The translations under genes were made by a program, and so were the position numbers. DNA of 64,000 nucleotides. Source: Sphingosinicella humi (GTDB taxonomy: Bacteria > Pseudomonadota > Alphaproteobacteria > Sphingomonadales > Sphingomonadaceae). The DNA lies in NCBI RefSeq assembly GCF_003129465.1, contig NZ_QFFF01000001.1, forward strand, positions 2,093,501 to 2,157,500, given 5' to 3'. The notes below the pieces were generated by a model. It saw only the letters and a program-made list of their open reading frames with translations. It was not told where the DNA came from and did no database searches. Positions 29,169-37,630 of this stretch are shown piece after piece (position 1 is the first letter of the stretch; each line of letters opens with the position of its first letter).

Positions 29169-29186
29169 GTGTTATTTATATAACAC
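29169..29186. promoter_or_regulatory. perfect palindrome, candidate operator
   Basis: GTGTTAT-TTAT-ATAACAC is a perfect seven-base inverted repeat with an AT-rich centre, set about 20 bases upstream of the small membrane protein start. Its length and symmetry suit a dimeric repressor site, or a -10 region overlapped by an operator. Confidence 0.5.
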
Positions 29187-29225
29187 GGGAGGGGAGGCGT
29201 TGGAAGAGACCTGGCAAGCCATTTC

Positions 29226-29340
29226 CGTCATCCCGGCGTAGGCCGGGATCCAAGACCATCAGCGTGAACGGGAAGGCGCGGACTCGTCGTCCTGGCGACC
29301 ATTTTGGTGTTCTTGGGTCCCGGCTTTCGCCGGGATGACG
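29226..29340. repeat. family A REPIN-like repeat
   Basis: Arms CGTCATCCCGGCGTAGGCCG... and ...GGCTTTCGCCGGGATGACG are inverted around a 50-base spacer. It lies just past the 3' end of gcrA, where it could help end transcription. Confidence 0.85.
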
Positions 29341-29359
29341 CATGCTGATTCTATCCGCG

Positions 29360-30034
29360 TTAGCGGATGCGGGGGCCGCCGAAGGGGAGGGGCGGGGGCG
29401 GGCGGCGGTCGCGGCGTGGAAGCTGGGCCTGGTAGGCGACGCCGCAATGCTCGACGCAATAGGGGAAGCCCGGATTGGCCGGCGCGCCGCAGAAATGGAA
29501 ATCGGGCTCGCCGGGATGGCCGAGCGGCCATTTGCAGATCTTCTCGTTCAAATCGAGCAGGCTGGTCTTGTCGGCGACCTCGGGGCTCGGTTTGGCCGGC
29601 ACCAGGCGGCGCGGCGGCGCCGGCGGGATCGGCGCCTGCTGGTCGCCCGGACCCTGGCGGAGGAAGCCGCCGGGGCCGACCGAGACGATGCGGGGCTGCT
29701 GCGGCTGGGCCGGCGCGGGCTGCGGCTGGGCGGCAGCCGGAGCAGCGGGTTGCTGCTGCGGCGGCGGGGCGGGCTTGGGCGCCGGGTCCTTCCGGGGCGC
29801 GTCGGCGGGGGCGATCTCGGCGGCCGAAGCCGCGGCCGGGACGGGCTTGGCCTTGGGCTGGGCAGCCTCATTGGCCTTCACCGGGGAGGGGCGCGACTGG
29901 AGACCGAGTCGGTGGGCCTTGCCGATCACCGCATTGCGCGAGACGCCGCCGAGCTCGTCGGCGATCTGGCTCGCCGTCATGCCCTTGCTCCACAGTTCCT
30001 TCAGCCGGTCGATGCGCTCGTCGGTCCAGGACAT
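29360..30034 (-). CDS. gcrA: GcrA cell-cycle regulator
   Basis: Encodes 224 residues. The N-terminal helix-turn-helix (WTDERIDRLKELWSKGMTAS, then QIADELGGVSRNAVIGKAHR) is characteristic of GcrA, the alphaproteobacterial cell-cycle regulator that recognises CcrM-methylated GANTC sites together with sigma-70. A long proline-, alanine- and glutamine-rich linker (about 50-150) leads to a cysteine-bearing C-terminal domain (CKWPLGHPGEPDFHFCGAP, PYCVEHCGVAYQ) that binds RNA polymerase in the characterised protein. Length is above that of Caulobacter GcrA because of the linker. It supports an alphaproteobacterial origin for the window. Confidence 0.95.
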   Translation of the reverse strand: MSWTDERIDRLKELWSKGMTASQIADELGGVSRNAVIGKAHRLGLQSRPSPVKANEAAQPKAKPVPAAASAAEIAPADAPRKDPAPKPAPPPQQQPAAPAAAQPQPAPAQPQQPRIVSVGPGGFLRQGPGDQQAPIPPAPPRRLVPAKPSPEVADKTSLLDLNEKICKWPLGHPGEPDFHFCGAPANPGFPYCVEHCGVAYQAQLPRRDRRPPPPLPFGGPRIR

Positions 30035-30189
30035 TCAACAAATTCCTTCATGCGATAGCCGCGCGACCGAACGGGTCCGGCGCCGCCAATATCTCAAAAC
30101 CCTGAAAGGGATCACGCCGCTCATTAGCGATTTCGGCCCTCTATGTGAAGGCGGCGATGGGCGAATTCAAGGTTGGCGGGGCGGGCGGT

Positions 30190-32295
30190 TCAACCGCCCT
30201 TCGCCAGCTTTCCATCGACCATCGCATAGATGCTGTCGGCCGCGGCGATCGTTTCCTGGCGATGGGCGATGACGATGCGGGTGATGCCGAGGCCGGAGAT
30301 GGCGGCATTGACCTGCCGCTCATGCTCGATGTCGAGGTGGGACGTGCCCTCGTCCATGAGCAGGATGGCGGGATCGCGGTAGAGCGCGCGGGCGAGGAGG
30401 ACGCGCTGCTTCTGGCCGCCGGACAGGGTCGAGCCCATGTCGCCGACCAGCGTCTCGTAGCCCATCGGCATGGCCGCGATGTCGGCGTGGATGGCGGCGG
30501 CCTGGGCGGAGAGGATGATCCGCTCGGTATCGGGCGCGTCGTCGAACAGGGCGATATTGTCGGCCAGCGAGCCGGCGAAGAGATGGTCGTCCTGGAGGAC
30601 GGCGGCGATCTGGTCGTGATAGTTTTTGTGGCCGAAGCGGGCGAGGGAAACGCCGTCGACCAGCACCACGCCCTCGTCGGGCTCCAGGAGGCCGAGCATG
30701 ATCTTGGCGAGGGTGGACTTGCCGCCGCCGGAGGGGCCGGTGATGGCGATATGGTCGCCGGGCTCGACGACGAGGTCGACGCCGTCCAGCACCAGCGGAT
30801 CGGTCGGGCTGTAGCGGAAGCCGACGCCGCGCAGCTCGAGCCGGCCCTTGAGCTCGGTGCGGGGCGGGAGGGCCTTGGCGAAGCTTACATCCTGGTCGGA
30901 CATGGCGATGTCCGACAGGCGCTCGAGGTGGAGGCCGAGCATGCGGAAGGCGATGCCCTGGTCGATCAGCGCCGCGCCCTTGTCGATGAACTGGGTCTTG
31001 TAGGCGAGATAGGCGAAGACCATGCCGACGCTGAAGCCGCCGTCGATGACGAAACCGACCGCGAGCCAGATGGTGACGACCGTCTCGATGCCGAAGATCA
31101 GCGTGTTGCCGACCTGCTGCCAGATGCCGATGCGGGCGAGGCCGATATTGGCGTTGACCGCGTCGGTGAGCTTGGTCTGCCACTGGGCGTGGCGCTGGCT
31201 CTCGCGGTTGAACAGGCGGAGCGTGACGACGCCGCGGATGCTCTCGATCAGCATCGACTGCTCCTTGGCGCGGGCGACGATCGTCTCCTCCTCCGCCTCG
31301 CGCTGAAGCGAGAAGGAGACGAAGCGCACCAGGCCGTAGAGGGCGAAGGCGGTGAGGGCGACGAGCGCCAGGGTGGCGCTGTAGAAGAACATGACGACGA
31401 GGGTGAGGACGGCCAGCGCGCCGTCGACCACGGCCGCCACCGCGCCTTCGGTCAGCGCCTTCTGGATCGGCGTGATCGACTGGAAGCGGGAGAGGACGTC
31501 GCCGACATGGCGCCGCTCGAACCAGGAGACGGGCAGGCGGAACAGGCGCCGGGCGATGTTGGCGGCGACGCCGTAGCTGAGCGATGTCCCGGCCGAGAGC
31601 AGCACGAAGGCGCGCAGCAGCGAGGCGCCGGCGTTGATCAGGGTGAACAGGCCGAAGCCGAGCGCCAGCACGGTCAGCAGGTCGTAATCGAGGGCGGGGA
31701 GCGCCTGGTCGATGGCGAGCTGCATATAATAGGGCGAGGCGAGGACGAAGGCCTGCATGACGAGGCTCAGCACCAAGGTCTGGGCGAGCGCGCGCTTGAG
31801 CCCGGTCATGCGCCGCCAGAGCTGCGGGAGCCTCAGGCGCTCGCGCCTGGTTTCCGGCTCGAAATCGTCCGCCGGCCTGAGCTCCAGCGCGACGCCGCTG
31901 AAATGCTTCGACAGCGCGTCGAGCGTATACCATTTCGAGCGGCCGTCCGGATTGTGGACCAGCGCCTTGCCGCCCTTCACCTGCTCCAGGACGACATAAT
32001 GGTTGAGGTCCCAGTGGAGGATGGCCGGCATGTGGAGGTTCATCACCTCCTCCAGCGGCAGCTTCACGGCGCGGGTGGAAAAGCCGATCTGGTCGGCCAT
32101 CTGGATCAGCGACTTGAGCGCCGCGCCCCGCATCGACGGCGTGAACTGGCGGCGGAGCGTGCCGAGATCGACGTCGAACCCGTGATAATTGGCGACCATC
32201 GCCAGCGAGGCGAGGCCGCATTCCGCCACTTCCGTCTGGCGGACGAGCCGAACCCGCCCGCGCGACAGAAGGCCGAGATCGAGCACGCCGCTCAT
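30190..32295 (-). CDS. peptidase-containing ABC exporter (C39 peptidase, membrane and ATPase domains)
   Basis: Encodes 701 residues in the three-part layout of bacteriocin/colicin V exporters. The C39 peptidase (residues 1-130) has the catalytic cysteine in VAECGLASLAMVANYHG, the histidine in HWDLNHYVVLEQV and the aspartate in NPDG. A six-helix membrane domain (about 155-430) follows, then an ATPase with Walker A GPSGGGKSTLAK, signature TLSGGQKQRVLLARAL and Walker B ILLMDEGTSHLD. Start at 32295 (MSGVLDLGLLSRGR) overlaps the stop of the HlyD gene by four bases. Such proteins cut a double-glycine leader and export the peptide; no such peptide gene is visible nearby. Confidence 0.95.
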   Translation of the reverse strand: MSGVLDLGLLSRGRVRLVRQTEVAECGLASLAMVANYHGFDVDLGTLRRQFTPSMRGAALKSLIQMADQIGFSTRAVKLPLEEVMNLHMPAILHWDLNHYVVLEQVKGGKALVHNPDGRSKWYTLDALSKHFSGVALELRPADDFEPETRRERLRLPQLWRRMTGLKRALAQTLVLSLVMQAFVLASPYYMQLAIDQALPALDYDLLTVLALGFGLFTLINAGASLLRAFVLLSAGTSLSYGVAANIARRLFRLPVSWFERRHVGDVLSRFQSITPIQKALTEGAVAAVVDGALAVLTLVVMFFYSATLALVALTAFALYGLVRFVSFSLQREAEEETIVARAKEQSMLIESIRGVVTLRLFNRESQRHAQWQTKLTDAVNANIGLARIGIWQQVGNTLIFGIETVVTIWLAVGFVIDGGFSVGMVFAYLAYKTQFIDKGAALIDQGIAFRMLGLHLERLSDIAMSDQDVSFAKALPPRTELKGRLELRGVGFRYSPTDPLVLDGVDLVVEPGDHIAITGPSGGGKSTLAKIMLGLLEPDEGVVLVDGVSLARFGHKNYHDQIAAVLQDDHLFAGSLADNIALFDDAPDTERIILSAQAAAIHADIAAMPMGYETLVGDMGSTLSGGQKQRVLLARALYRDPAILLMDEGTSHLDIEHERQVNAAISGLGITRIVIAHRQETIAAADSIYAMVDGKLAKGG

Positions 32296-33521
32296 CGGTT
32301 CTTCACCGCCAGCAGGGGCTCGAACAGCCATTCGAACAGGCTCTGCTCCTCGGTGACGATCCGGGCGGTGAGGGTCATGCCGGGAAGCAGCGGCTGGCGC
32401 TCGCCGAAGGCCATGACCCAGGGATGGGCGAGCGCCGCGGTGACGAGATAGACAGGAACGGTCGTGCCCTCCGCTCCGGCGCGCGGAATGGCGGCCGAGG
32501 ACACCTGCACGATCTCCGCCTCGACGGTGCCGAAGCGCTGATAGGGGAAGGCATCGACCGCAAGCCGGACATTCTGGCCCGCCTCCAGGAAGCCGGCGGC
32601 GCTGCTCGGCACGTAGAGCTCAACCCGCGGCGTCGCGCCCTTCGGCATCAAGGTCATCAACGGCTGCTCGCTGCTGACCGCCTGGCCGATCCGGGCGGTG
32701 ATGGCGGTGACGGTGCCCTCGACCGGCGCGGTCAGCACATAGCCGCGCGCGGCCTGCGCATCGACGCGGCGCTGGGCGAGCGCCGCCCGACTGGAGGAGA
32801 GGCTGGCGGCCTCGGCGCGCGCCTGCGCCTCGACCCGGGCGATGTCGCGCCGCGCCTCGGCGAGCGCCGCCTCCCGCGCGCTGCGCTGCTGCCCATATTG
32901 GGCGAGCTGCTGCTGGCGGGCGAGCAAGGTTTCCTCGCGCTGGAGCACGTCGCGGCGGCTGATGAAACCGCGCTTGGCGACATCCTGGATGAGCTCGACC
33001 TCGCGCGCGGCGCTGGCGACCAGCTCACGCTGCACGCCCATCTGCCGGTCGAGATGGGCGATCTCCTGCACCAGCCCGTCGATCTGCGCGGCGAGGCGGG
33101 ATCGTTCGGCTTCGGCGGCGGTCAATATCTGCTGCGACTGACGGGCGAGGCTGGTATCCTGCTCCTCGATGGCGGCAAGGATGCGCTCGGGCGCCGTGCC
33201 GCCCGCCGCCAGGTTCTCGTCGGCGCTGATCTGGGCGAGAGAGGCGCCGGCCTCCACCGTCTCGCCTTCCTTCACATGCAGCGCCGCGACGATGCCCTGC
33301 CGGGTGGGAACGATCGGCGCCACGCCGCGATCCAGCACGACGGCGCCCGGAACGGTCTCGACCCGGGAATAGGAAGCGACGGCGAGAAAGAGGAGGGCGA
33401 TCGCCAGCGCCGCCAGCAGCCCATAGCCGATCAGCTGCCACGACACGGGCAGAGCGAGGTTGACCTCGCCGTGCAGCCGGTCGGCCCGATATTCCAACGC
33501 CTCCTTGCGGAATAAAGACAA
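32292..33521 (-). CDS. HlyD-family periplasmic adaptor of the exporter
   Basis: Encodes 409 residues. One N-terminal membrane helix (about 30-50, IGYGLLAALAIALLFLAVAS) is followed by a lipoyl/barrel-sandwich half (IVPTRQGIVAALHVKEGETV), a long coiled coil (about 110-250) and the second half with APVEGTVTAITARIGQAV. The pattern matches CvaA/HlyD adaptors of type I secretion, which bridge the ABC exporter to a TolC-like channel. It precedes the exporter gene with a four-base overlap. No outer membrane channel gene is in the window. Confidence 0.93.
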   Translation of the reverse strand: MSLFRKEALEYRADRLHGEVNLALPVSWQLIGYGLLAALAIALLFLAVASYSRVETVPGAVVLDRGVAPIVPTRQGIVAALHVKEGETVEAGASLAQISADENLAAGGTAPERILAAIEEQDTSLARQSQQILTAAEAERSRLAAQIDGLVQEIAHLDRQMGVQRELVASAAREVELIQDVAKRGFISRRDVLQREETLLARQQQLAQYGQQRSAREAALAEARRDIARVEAQARAEAASLSSSRAALAQRRVDAQAARGYVLTAPVEGTVTAITARIGQAVSSEQPLMTLMPKGATPRVELYVPSSAAGFLEAGQNVRLAVDAFPYQRFGTVEAEIVQVSSAAIPRAGAEGTTVPVYLVTAALAHPWVMAFGERQPLLPGMTLTARIVTEEQSLFEWLFEPLLAVKNR

Positions 33522-33633
33522 TCCGCCCCGCCCCCCTTCGAATCTTCCGCGAGGCTAAACCTCAAGGCCCCGGGCTGCAATCGGGGACGTGGCGGCTTGC
33601 GGCGGCGGAAAACAGCCTCTAGCGACGGGGGCC

Positions 33634-34461
33634 ATGAGCGATCGGCCTTCGGACTGGGTTCCTGCCGCCCCCGGCGAGCCCGTTTTCAAGAACGTCAACT
33701 GGGGCGGCCTCAAGACCCTTTACGTCAAGGAGGTGAAGCGCTTCTTCAAGGTGCAGCTCCAGACCATCTGGGCGCCGGCGATCACCACCCTGCTGTTCCT
33801 GGTCATCTTCACCGTCGCGTTGGGGCGCAGCGGGCGGGAGGTGATGGGCGTGCCCTTCGCCGACTTCCTGGCGCCGGGTCTCATCGTCATGGGGATGATC
33901 CAGAACGCCTTCGCCAATTCGAGCTTCTCGCTGCTGGTCGGCAAGATCCAGGGCAATATCGTGGACTATCTGATGCCGCCGCTCTCGACCGGCGAGCTGA
34001 TCGCGGGGCTGATCGGCGCGGCGGTGACGCGCGCCTTCCTGGTCGGCTTCGCGGTGTGGGGCATCATGCTCTTCTACCCCGGCGTCGATGTAGCGCCGAG
34101 CCATTTGAGCGCGGTGTTCTGGTTCGGGCTGATGGGCAGCGTGATGCTTGCCTTTTTCGGACTCATCACGTCGATCTGGGCGGAGAAGTTCGACCATGCG
34201 GCCGCGGTCACCAATTTCGTGGTGGCGCCGCTGTCGCTCCTGTCCGGCACCTTCTACTCGATCGAGAGCCTGGCGCCGACGTTCCAGGCGATCAGCCACG
34301 CCAACCCGTTTTTCTACATCATTTCGGGCTTCCGCTACGGGTTTCTCGGGATCGCCGACTCGCCAGTGACCTTCGGCGCCTTCCTCCTGCTCGGCCTCAA
34401 TATCGGGCTCGGCGCGCTCTGCTACGCACTGCTCAGCAAGGGCTGGAAGCTCAAGAGCTAG
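33634..34461 (+). CDS. ABC-2 type permease
   Basis: Encodes 275 residues with about six membrane segments and the ABC-2 layout: an amphipathic start (GGLKTLYVKEVKRFFKVQ), segments near residues 45-65, 80-105, 125-150, 160-185 and 190-210, and the signature region ISHANPFFYIISGFRYGFLG near the C-terminus. Similar to YadH-type permeases, which work with a separate ATPase subunit in export of lipid or polysaccharide. No matching ATPase gene is adjacent, since the neighbour upstream is divergent, so the partner must lie elsewhere or be lost. The start at 33634 (MSDRPSDWVP) is the best of several. Confidence 0.88.
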   Translation: MSDRPSDWVPAAPGEPVFKNVNWGGLKTLYVKEVKRFFKVQLQTIWAPAITTLLFLVIFTVALGRSGREVMGVPFADFLAPGLIVMGMIQNAFANSSFSLLVGKIQGNIVDYLMPPLSTGELIAGLIGAAVTRAFLVGFAVWGIMLFYPGVDVAPSHLSAVFWFGLMGSVMLAFFGLITSIWAEKFDHAAAVTNFVVAPLSLLSGTFYSIESLAPTFQAISHANPFFYIISGFRYGFLGIADSPVTFGAFLLLGLNIGLGALCYALLSKGWKLKS

Positions 34462-34562
34462 GCTGCGGCCACGTTGACCGCGCAGGCGCTTCTCTCCTAT
34501 GGAGCGGCCATCCGGACGGCTTTCGCCGCCGCCTTTGCAACAGCCGCTTTTAGGAGCTTTCC

Positions 34563-35753
34563 ATGGCCATAACGCCGCTCATGCCCGTTTATCCCCGTTC
34601 GCCCGTGCGTCCGGTGCGCGGCGAGGGCGTCTATCTCTATGGGGAGCAGGGCGAGCAGTATCTCGACTTCGCGAGCGGCATCGCGGTCAACCTGCTCGGC
34701 CATGGCCATCCGCATCTCACCAAGGCCATCCAGGAGCAGGCGGCGACGCTGATCCACGTCTCCAACCTCTATGGCAGCCCGCAGGGCGAAGCGTTCGCCC
34801 AGCGCCTCGTCGACCTGACCTTCGCCGACACAGTGTTCTTCACCAATTCGGGCGCCGAGGCGGTGGAGTGCGCGATCAAGACCGCGCGCCGCTACCATCA
34901 TGCCAAGGGGCAGCCGGAAAAGCATACGCTGATCACCTTCTCCAACGCCTTCCACGGCCGCACCATGGCGACGATCAGCGCCACCAACCAGGAGAAGCTG
35001 CGCGACGGCTTCGCCCCGCTGCTGCCGGGCTTCAAGGTCGTCGAGTTCGACAATCTCGAGGCGGCCAAGGCCGCGATGGACGAGCATACCGCCGGCTTCC
35101 TCGTCGAGCCGATCCAGGGCGAGGGCGGCATTCGTCCCGCCAGCCAGGCCTTCATCAAGGGCCTGCGCGAGCTTTGCGACGAGAACGACCTGATGCTGGT
35201 GTTCGACGAGGTCCAGTGCGGCGTCGCCCGCACCGGCAAGCTCTACGCCTATGAGCATTATGGCGTGGAGCCGGACATCCTCGCTTCCGCCAAGGGCATT
35301 GGCGGCGGCTTCCCGATGGGCGCCTGCCTCGCCACCGAAAAGGCGGCGGCCGGCATGGTGATCGGCACCCACGGCTCGACCTATGGCGGCAACCCGCTCG
35401 CCATGGCGGCCGGCCAGGCGGTGTTCGACATCGTCGCCGACGACGCGTTCCTCGACAACGTCACCCGCATGGGCGAGCGGCTGCGCGGCGCGCTGGAGCA
35501 GATGATCCCCAATGACGACCATCTGTTCGAGGGCGTGCGCGGGCTCGGCCTGATGCTCGGCATCAAGATGAAGACCGACAGCCGCGCCTTCGTGACCTAC
35601 CTTCGCGAGCACGGGCTCCTGACCGTGGCCGCCGGCGACAACGTCCTTCGCGTGTTGCCGCCGCTGGTGATCGAGGAAGCGCATGTGACGGAGTTCGTCG
35701 AGAAGCTGTCCGAAGCTGCGCGGCAATATGAGATGCCCCAGGCGGCGGCGTAA
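34563..35753 (+). CDS. argD: acetylornithine aminotransferase
   Basis: Encodes 396 residues of a class III PLP-dependent aminotransferase. Signatures: FFTNSGAEAVECAIKTARRY, FHGRTMATISATNQEK, FDEVQCGVARTGKLYAYEHY and the PLP lysine in ILASAKGIGGGFPMGA. The family includes ArgD, which transaminates acetylglutamate semialdehyde in arginine synthesis, and related ornithine and succinylornithine enzymes; the motifs and length favour ArgD. In other sphingomonads I recall argF following argD and preceding hslO; here a GIY-YIG gene and repeats take that place. Confidence 0.92.
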   Translation: MAITPLMPVYPRSPVRPVRGEGVYLYGEQGEQYLDFASGIAVNLLGHGHPHLTKAIQEQAATLIHVSNLYGSPQGEAFAQRLVDLTFADTVFFTNSGAEAVECAIKTARRYHHAKGQPEKHTLITFSNAFHGRTMATISATNQEKLRDGFAPLLPGFKVVEFDNLEAAKAAMDEHTAGFLVEPIQGEGGIRPASQAFIKGLRELCDENDLMLVFDEVQCGVARTGKLYAYEHYGVEPDILASAKGIGGGFPMGACLATEKAAAGMVIGTHGSTYGGNPLAMAAGQAVFDIVADDAFLDNVTRMGERLRGALEQMIPNDDHLFEGVRGLGLMLGIKMKTDSRAFVTYLREHGLLTVAAGDNVLRVLPPLVIEEAHVTEFVEKLSEAARQYEMPQAAA

Positions 35754-35761
35754 AACGCTGG

Positions 35762-35877
35762 CGTCATCCCGGCGAAAGCCGGGACCCAAGAACACTGCGG
35801 CGCACGGATGAGGCGGCGAGCGCCTCGCCCTGACGATCAAGCCGTGTTCTTGGGCCCCGGCGCTCGCCGGGGTGACG
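35762..35877. repeat. family A REPIN-like repeat
   Basis: Arms CGTCATCCCGGCGAAAGCCG... and ...CGGCGCTCGCCGGGGTGACG lie directly after the argD stop. The second arm carries a CGCTCG loop variant. Confidence 0.88.
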
Positions 35878-35917
35878 AAACTTCGTTCGAGTTCCGAAAT
35901 GGTGTAGCCTCAGACCA

Positions 35918-36280
35918 TTGGGGGGCTACGTCTACATGCTGGCGAGCCGGCGGCATGGCACGCTCTACGTCGGCGTCACCTCTGATCTGCCGAAGCGAAT
36001 CCACGAACATCGCATCGGGGCTGTCCCCGGCTTCACGCGCCGCCATCGCATCAAGCATCTCGTCTATTTCGAAGCCCACGAGGGCATCGAAGCCGCGATC
36101 ATCCGGGAGAAGCGGATTAAGGAGTGGCGCCGCGATTGGAAGATCGAGCTGATCGAACGGGACAATCCGGAGTGGAACGACCTTGCGGTTGCGGTCCTGG
36201 GGTTTGAATTGTTGCCCGAGACACCCATCCCCCATCGTCATCCCGGCGAAAGCCGGGACCCAAGAACGCGGGACTGGTAG
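35918..36280 (+). CDS. GIY-YIG domain protein with repeat-encoded C-terminus
   Basis: Encodes about 120 residues from a TTG start. The GIY-YIG nuclease fold is clear: GGYVYMLASRRHGTLYVGVT, the arginine-containing helix LPKRIHEHRIGAVPGFTRRH and the glutamate region AIIREKRIKEWRRDWKIELI. This is the short UvrC-like type with no known role, common in alphaproteobacteria. The last 15 residues (HRHPGESRDPRTRDW) are encoded by the first arm of a family A repeat, so the repeat has replaced the original stop. The TTG start is set by the fold beginning there. Confidence 0.88.
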   Translation: MGGYVYMLASRRHGTLYVGVTSDLPKRIHEHRIGAVPGFTRRHRIKHLVYFEAHEGIEAAIIREKRIKEWRRDWKIELIERDNPEWNDLAVAVLGFELLPETPIPHRHPGESRDPRTRDW

Positions 36281-36352
36281 GATAGGCGACCAGCTCATCG
36301 TTTTACCTGAATTCGCCGGTGTTCCTGGATCCCGGCTTTCGCCGGGATGACG
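36236..36352. repeat. family A REPIN-like repeat overlapping the GIY-YIG gene end
   Basis: Arms CGTCATCCCGGCGAAAGCCG... and ...GGCTTTCGCCGGGATGACG flank a spacer (CTGGTAGGATAGGCGACCAG...) that is the reverse complement of the spacer in the copy at 26410-26526. A loose half arm follows at about 36380-36399. Confidence 0.9.
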
Positions 36353-36463
36353 GAGAGGCGGGCCTGGGCTTCGAGCCGCGGCTTTCGCCGGGATGACGAG
36401 AGGTTGGATCCGGCGGAACGGCGGGATACTCGACACGGCGGCGGCGTTCCCTACATCGGGATC

Positions 36464-37384
36464 ATGACTTCCGAACACAGCAGCGAAGCGGCGCTGGCCG
36501 CCCATCTCGACGAAGCGGTCGGCTTCACCATTCCCGGACGGCACGCGCGCGGCCGGCTGGTGCGGCTGGGGCCGCTCCTCGACGAGGTGCTTTCCGCCCA
36601 TGCCTATCCGGCGCCGATCGCGCGCATCCTCTCCGAGGCGCTGACCCTGACGGCGCTGCTCGGCGCGATGTTGAAGGATGCCGGGGGCCAATTGACCGTC
36701 CAGGCGCAGACCGAGGCGGGGATCATCGACCTGCTCGTCTGCGACTATAAGGGCGGCGAGCTGCGCGGCTATGTACGCTTCGACAAGGAGCGGCTGGCCG
36801 AGGTGCACAGCCTGCCGACGCTCTTCGCCCTGTTCGGCAAGGGCTATCTCGCCATCACCTTCGACCAGGCGGTGAGCGGCGAGCGCTACCAGGGCATCGT
36901 TCCGCTGGAGGGCGAGTCGCTCGCGGAGGCCGCGCAGAGCTATTTCAGCCAGTCCGAGCAGATACCGAGCCTGGTGCGGCTCGCCGTCGACGATACCGGA
37001 CACATCGCCGGGGGCATCCTCATCCAGCATCTGCCGGACGGGGAGGAGGGCCGGGAGCGGCTGCACACCCGGCTCGATCATCCCGAATGGGAGCATGTCC
37101 GGGTGCTCGCCGAGACGATCAAGGCGAACGAGCTGTTCGATCCCGCCCTGCCGCTCGAGACCCTGCTGTGGCGCCTGTTCCACGAGGAGGAGGAGATCCG
37201 CGTCCTCGCCACCGTGCCGCTCTCCAAGGGCTGTCGCTGCAATTTCGACTATATACGCGGCGTCATCGCCCGTTTCGGCGAGGAGGAGCGGCGCGACATG
37301 GTCGACAGCGACGGATTCATCAGCGTCGATTGCGAATTCTGTTCGCGCGCCTTTCCGATTTCGGCCAGCGATCTGGACGCTTAG
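36464..37384 (+). CDS. hslO: redox-regulated chaperone Hsp33
   Basis: Encodes 306 residues of Hsp33, a cytoplasmic holdase switched on by oxidation and unfolding. The N-terminal substrate-binding domain ends near residue 230, and the C-terminal zinc site has the four required cysteines in GCRCNF (CxC) and CEFC (CxxC). The ATG at 36464 (MTSEHSSEAALAAHLDEAVG) is chosen because the frame further upstream runs through a repeat. It is flanked by family A elements on both sides. Confidence 0.95.
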   Translation: MTSEHSSEAALAAHLDEAVGFTIPGRHARGRLVRLGPLLDEVLSAHAYPAPIARILSEALTLTALLGAMLKDAGGQLTVQAQTEAGIIDLLVCDYKGGELRGYVRFDKERLAEVHSLPTLFALFGKGYLAITFDQAVSGERYQGIVPLEGESLAEAAQSYFSQSEQIPSLVRLAVDDTGHIAGGILIQHLPDGEEGRERLHTRLDHPEWEHVRVLAETIKANELFDPALPLETLLWRLFHEEEEIRVLATVPLSKGCRCNFDYIRGVIARFGEEERRDMVDSDGFISVDCEFCSRAFPISASDLDA

Positions 37385-37401
37385 GTTTGGGCGCTATTCT
37401 T

Positions 37402-37495
37402 CGTCATTCCGGCGGACGCCGGAATCCAAGAACATGGCGTTGCGGGTCTCCTGTGGCTCCGGTGTTCTTGGGCCCCGGCTTTCGCCGGGGTGACG
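37402..37495. repeat. family A REPIN-like repeat
   Basis: Arms CGTCATTCCGGCGGACGCCG... and ...CGGCTTTCGCCGGGGTGACG with a short spacer of about 30 bases, placed directly after hslO. Confidence 0.85.
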
Positions 37496-37630
37496 GCTAC
37501 CGATAACTGCACTGCAGCACGGTGCCTCGATTCCTTAACCATTGGCTGCTAATATGAGGGCTTCCGCGGCGGGGGCCGAGCGGCGAACGAACGGGGGCAG
37601 AGGGCTCGCCGTCACGCTTGGGAGTGTCAC

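Noticed and set aside
30035-30189. Hidden precursor peptide gene near the exporter
   Set aside because: No open frame with a double-glycine leader and ribosome binding site was found here or at 33522-33633.
30145-32451. Long plus-strand frame opposite the peptide exporter
   Set aside because: The minus-strand frame has all C39, membrane and ATPase motifs; the plus-strand frame is rich in Asp/Glu/Arg/Gly with no recognisable domain.
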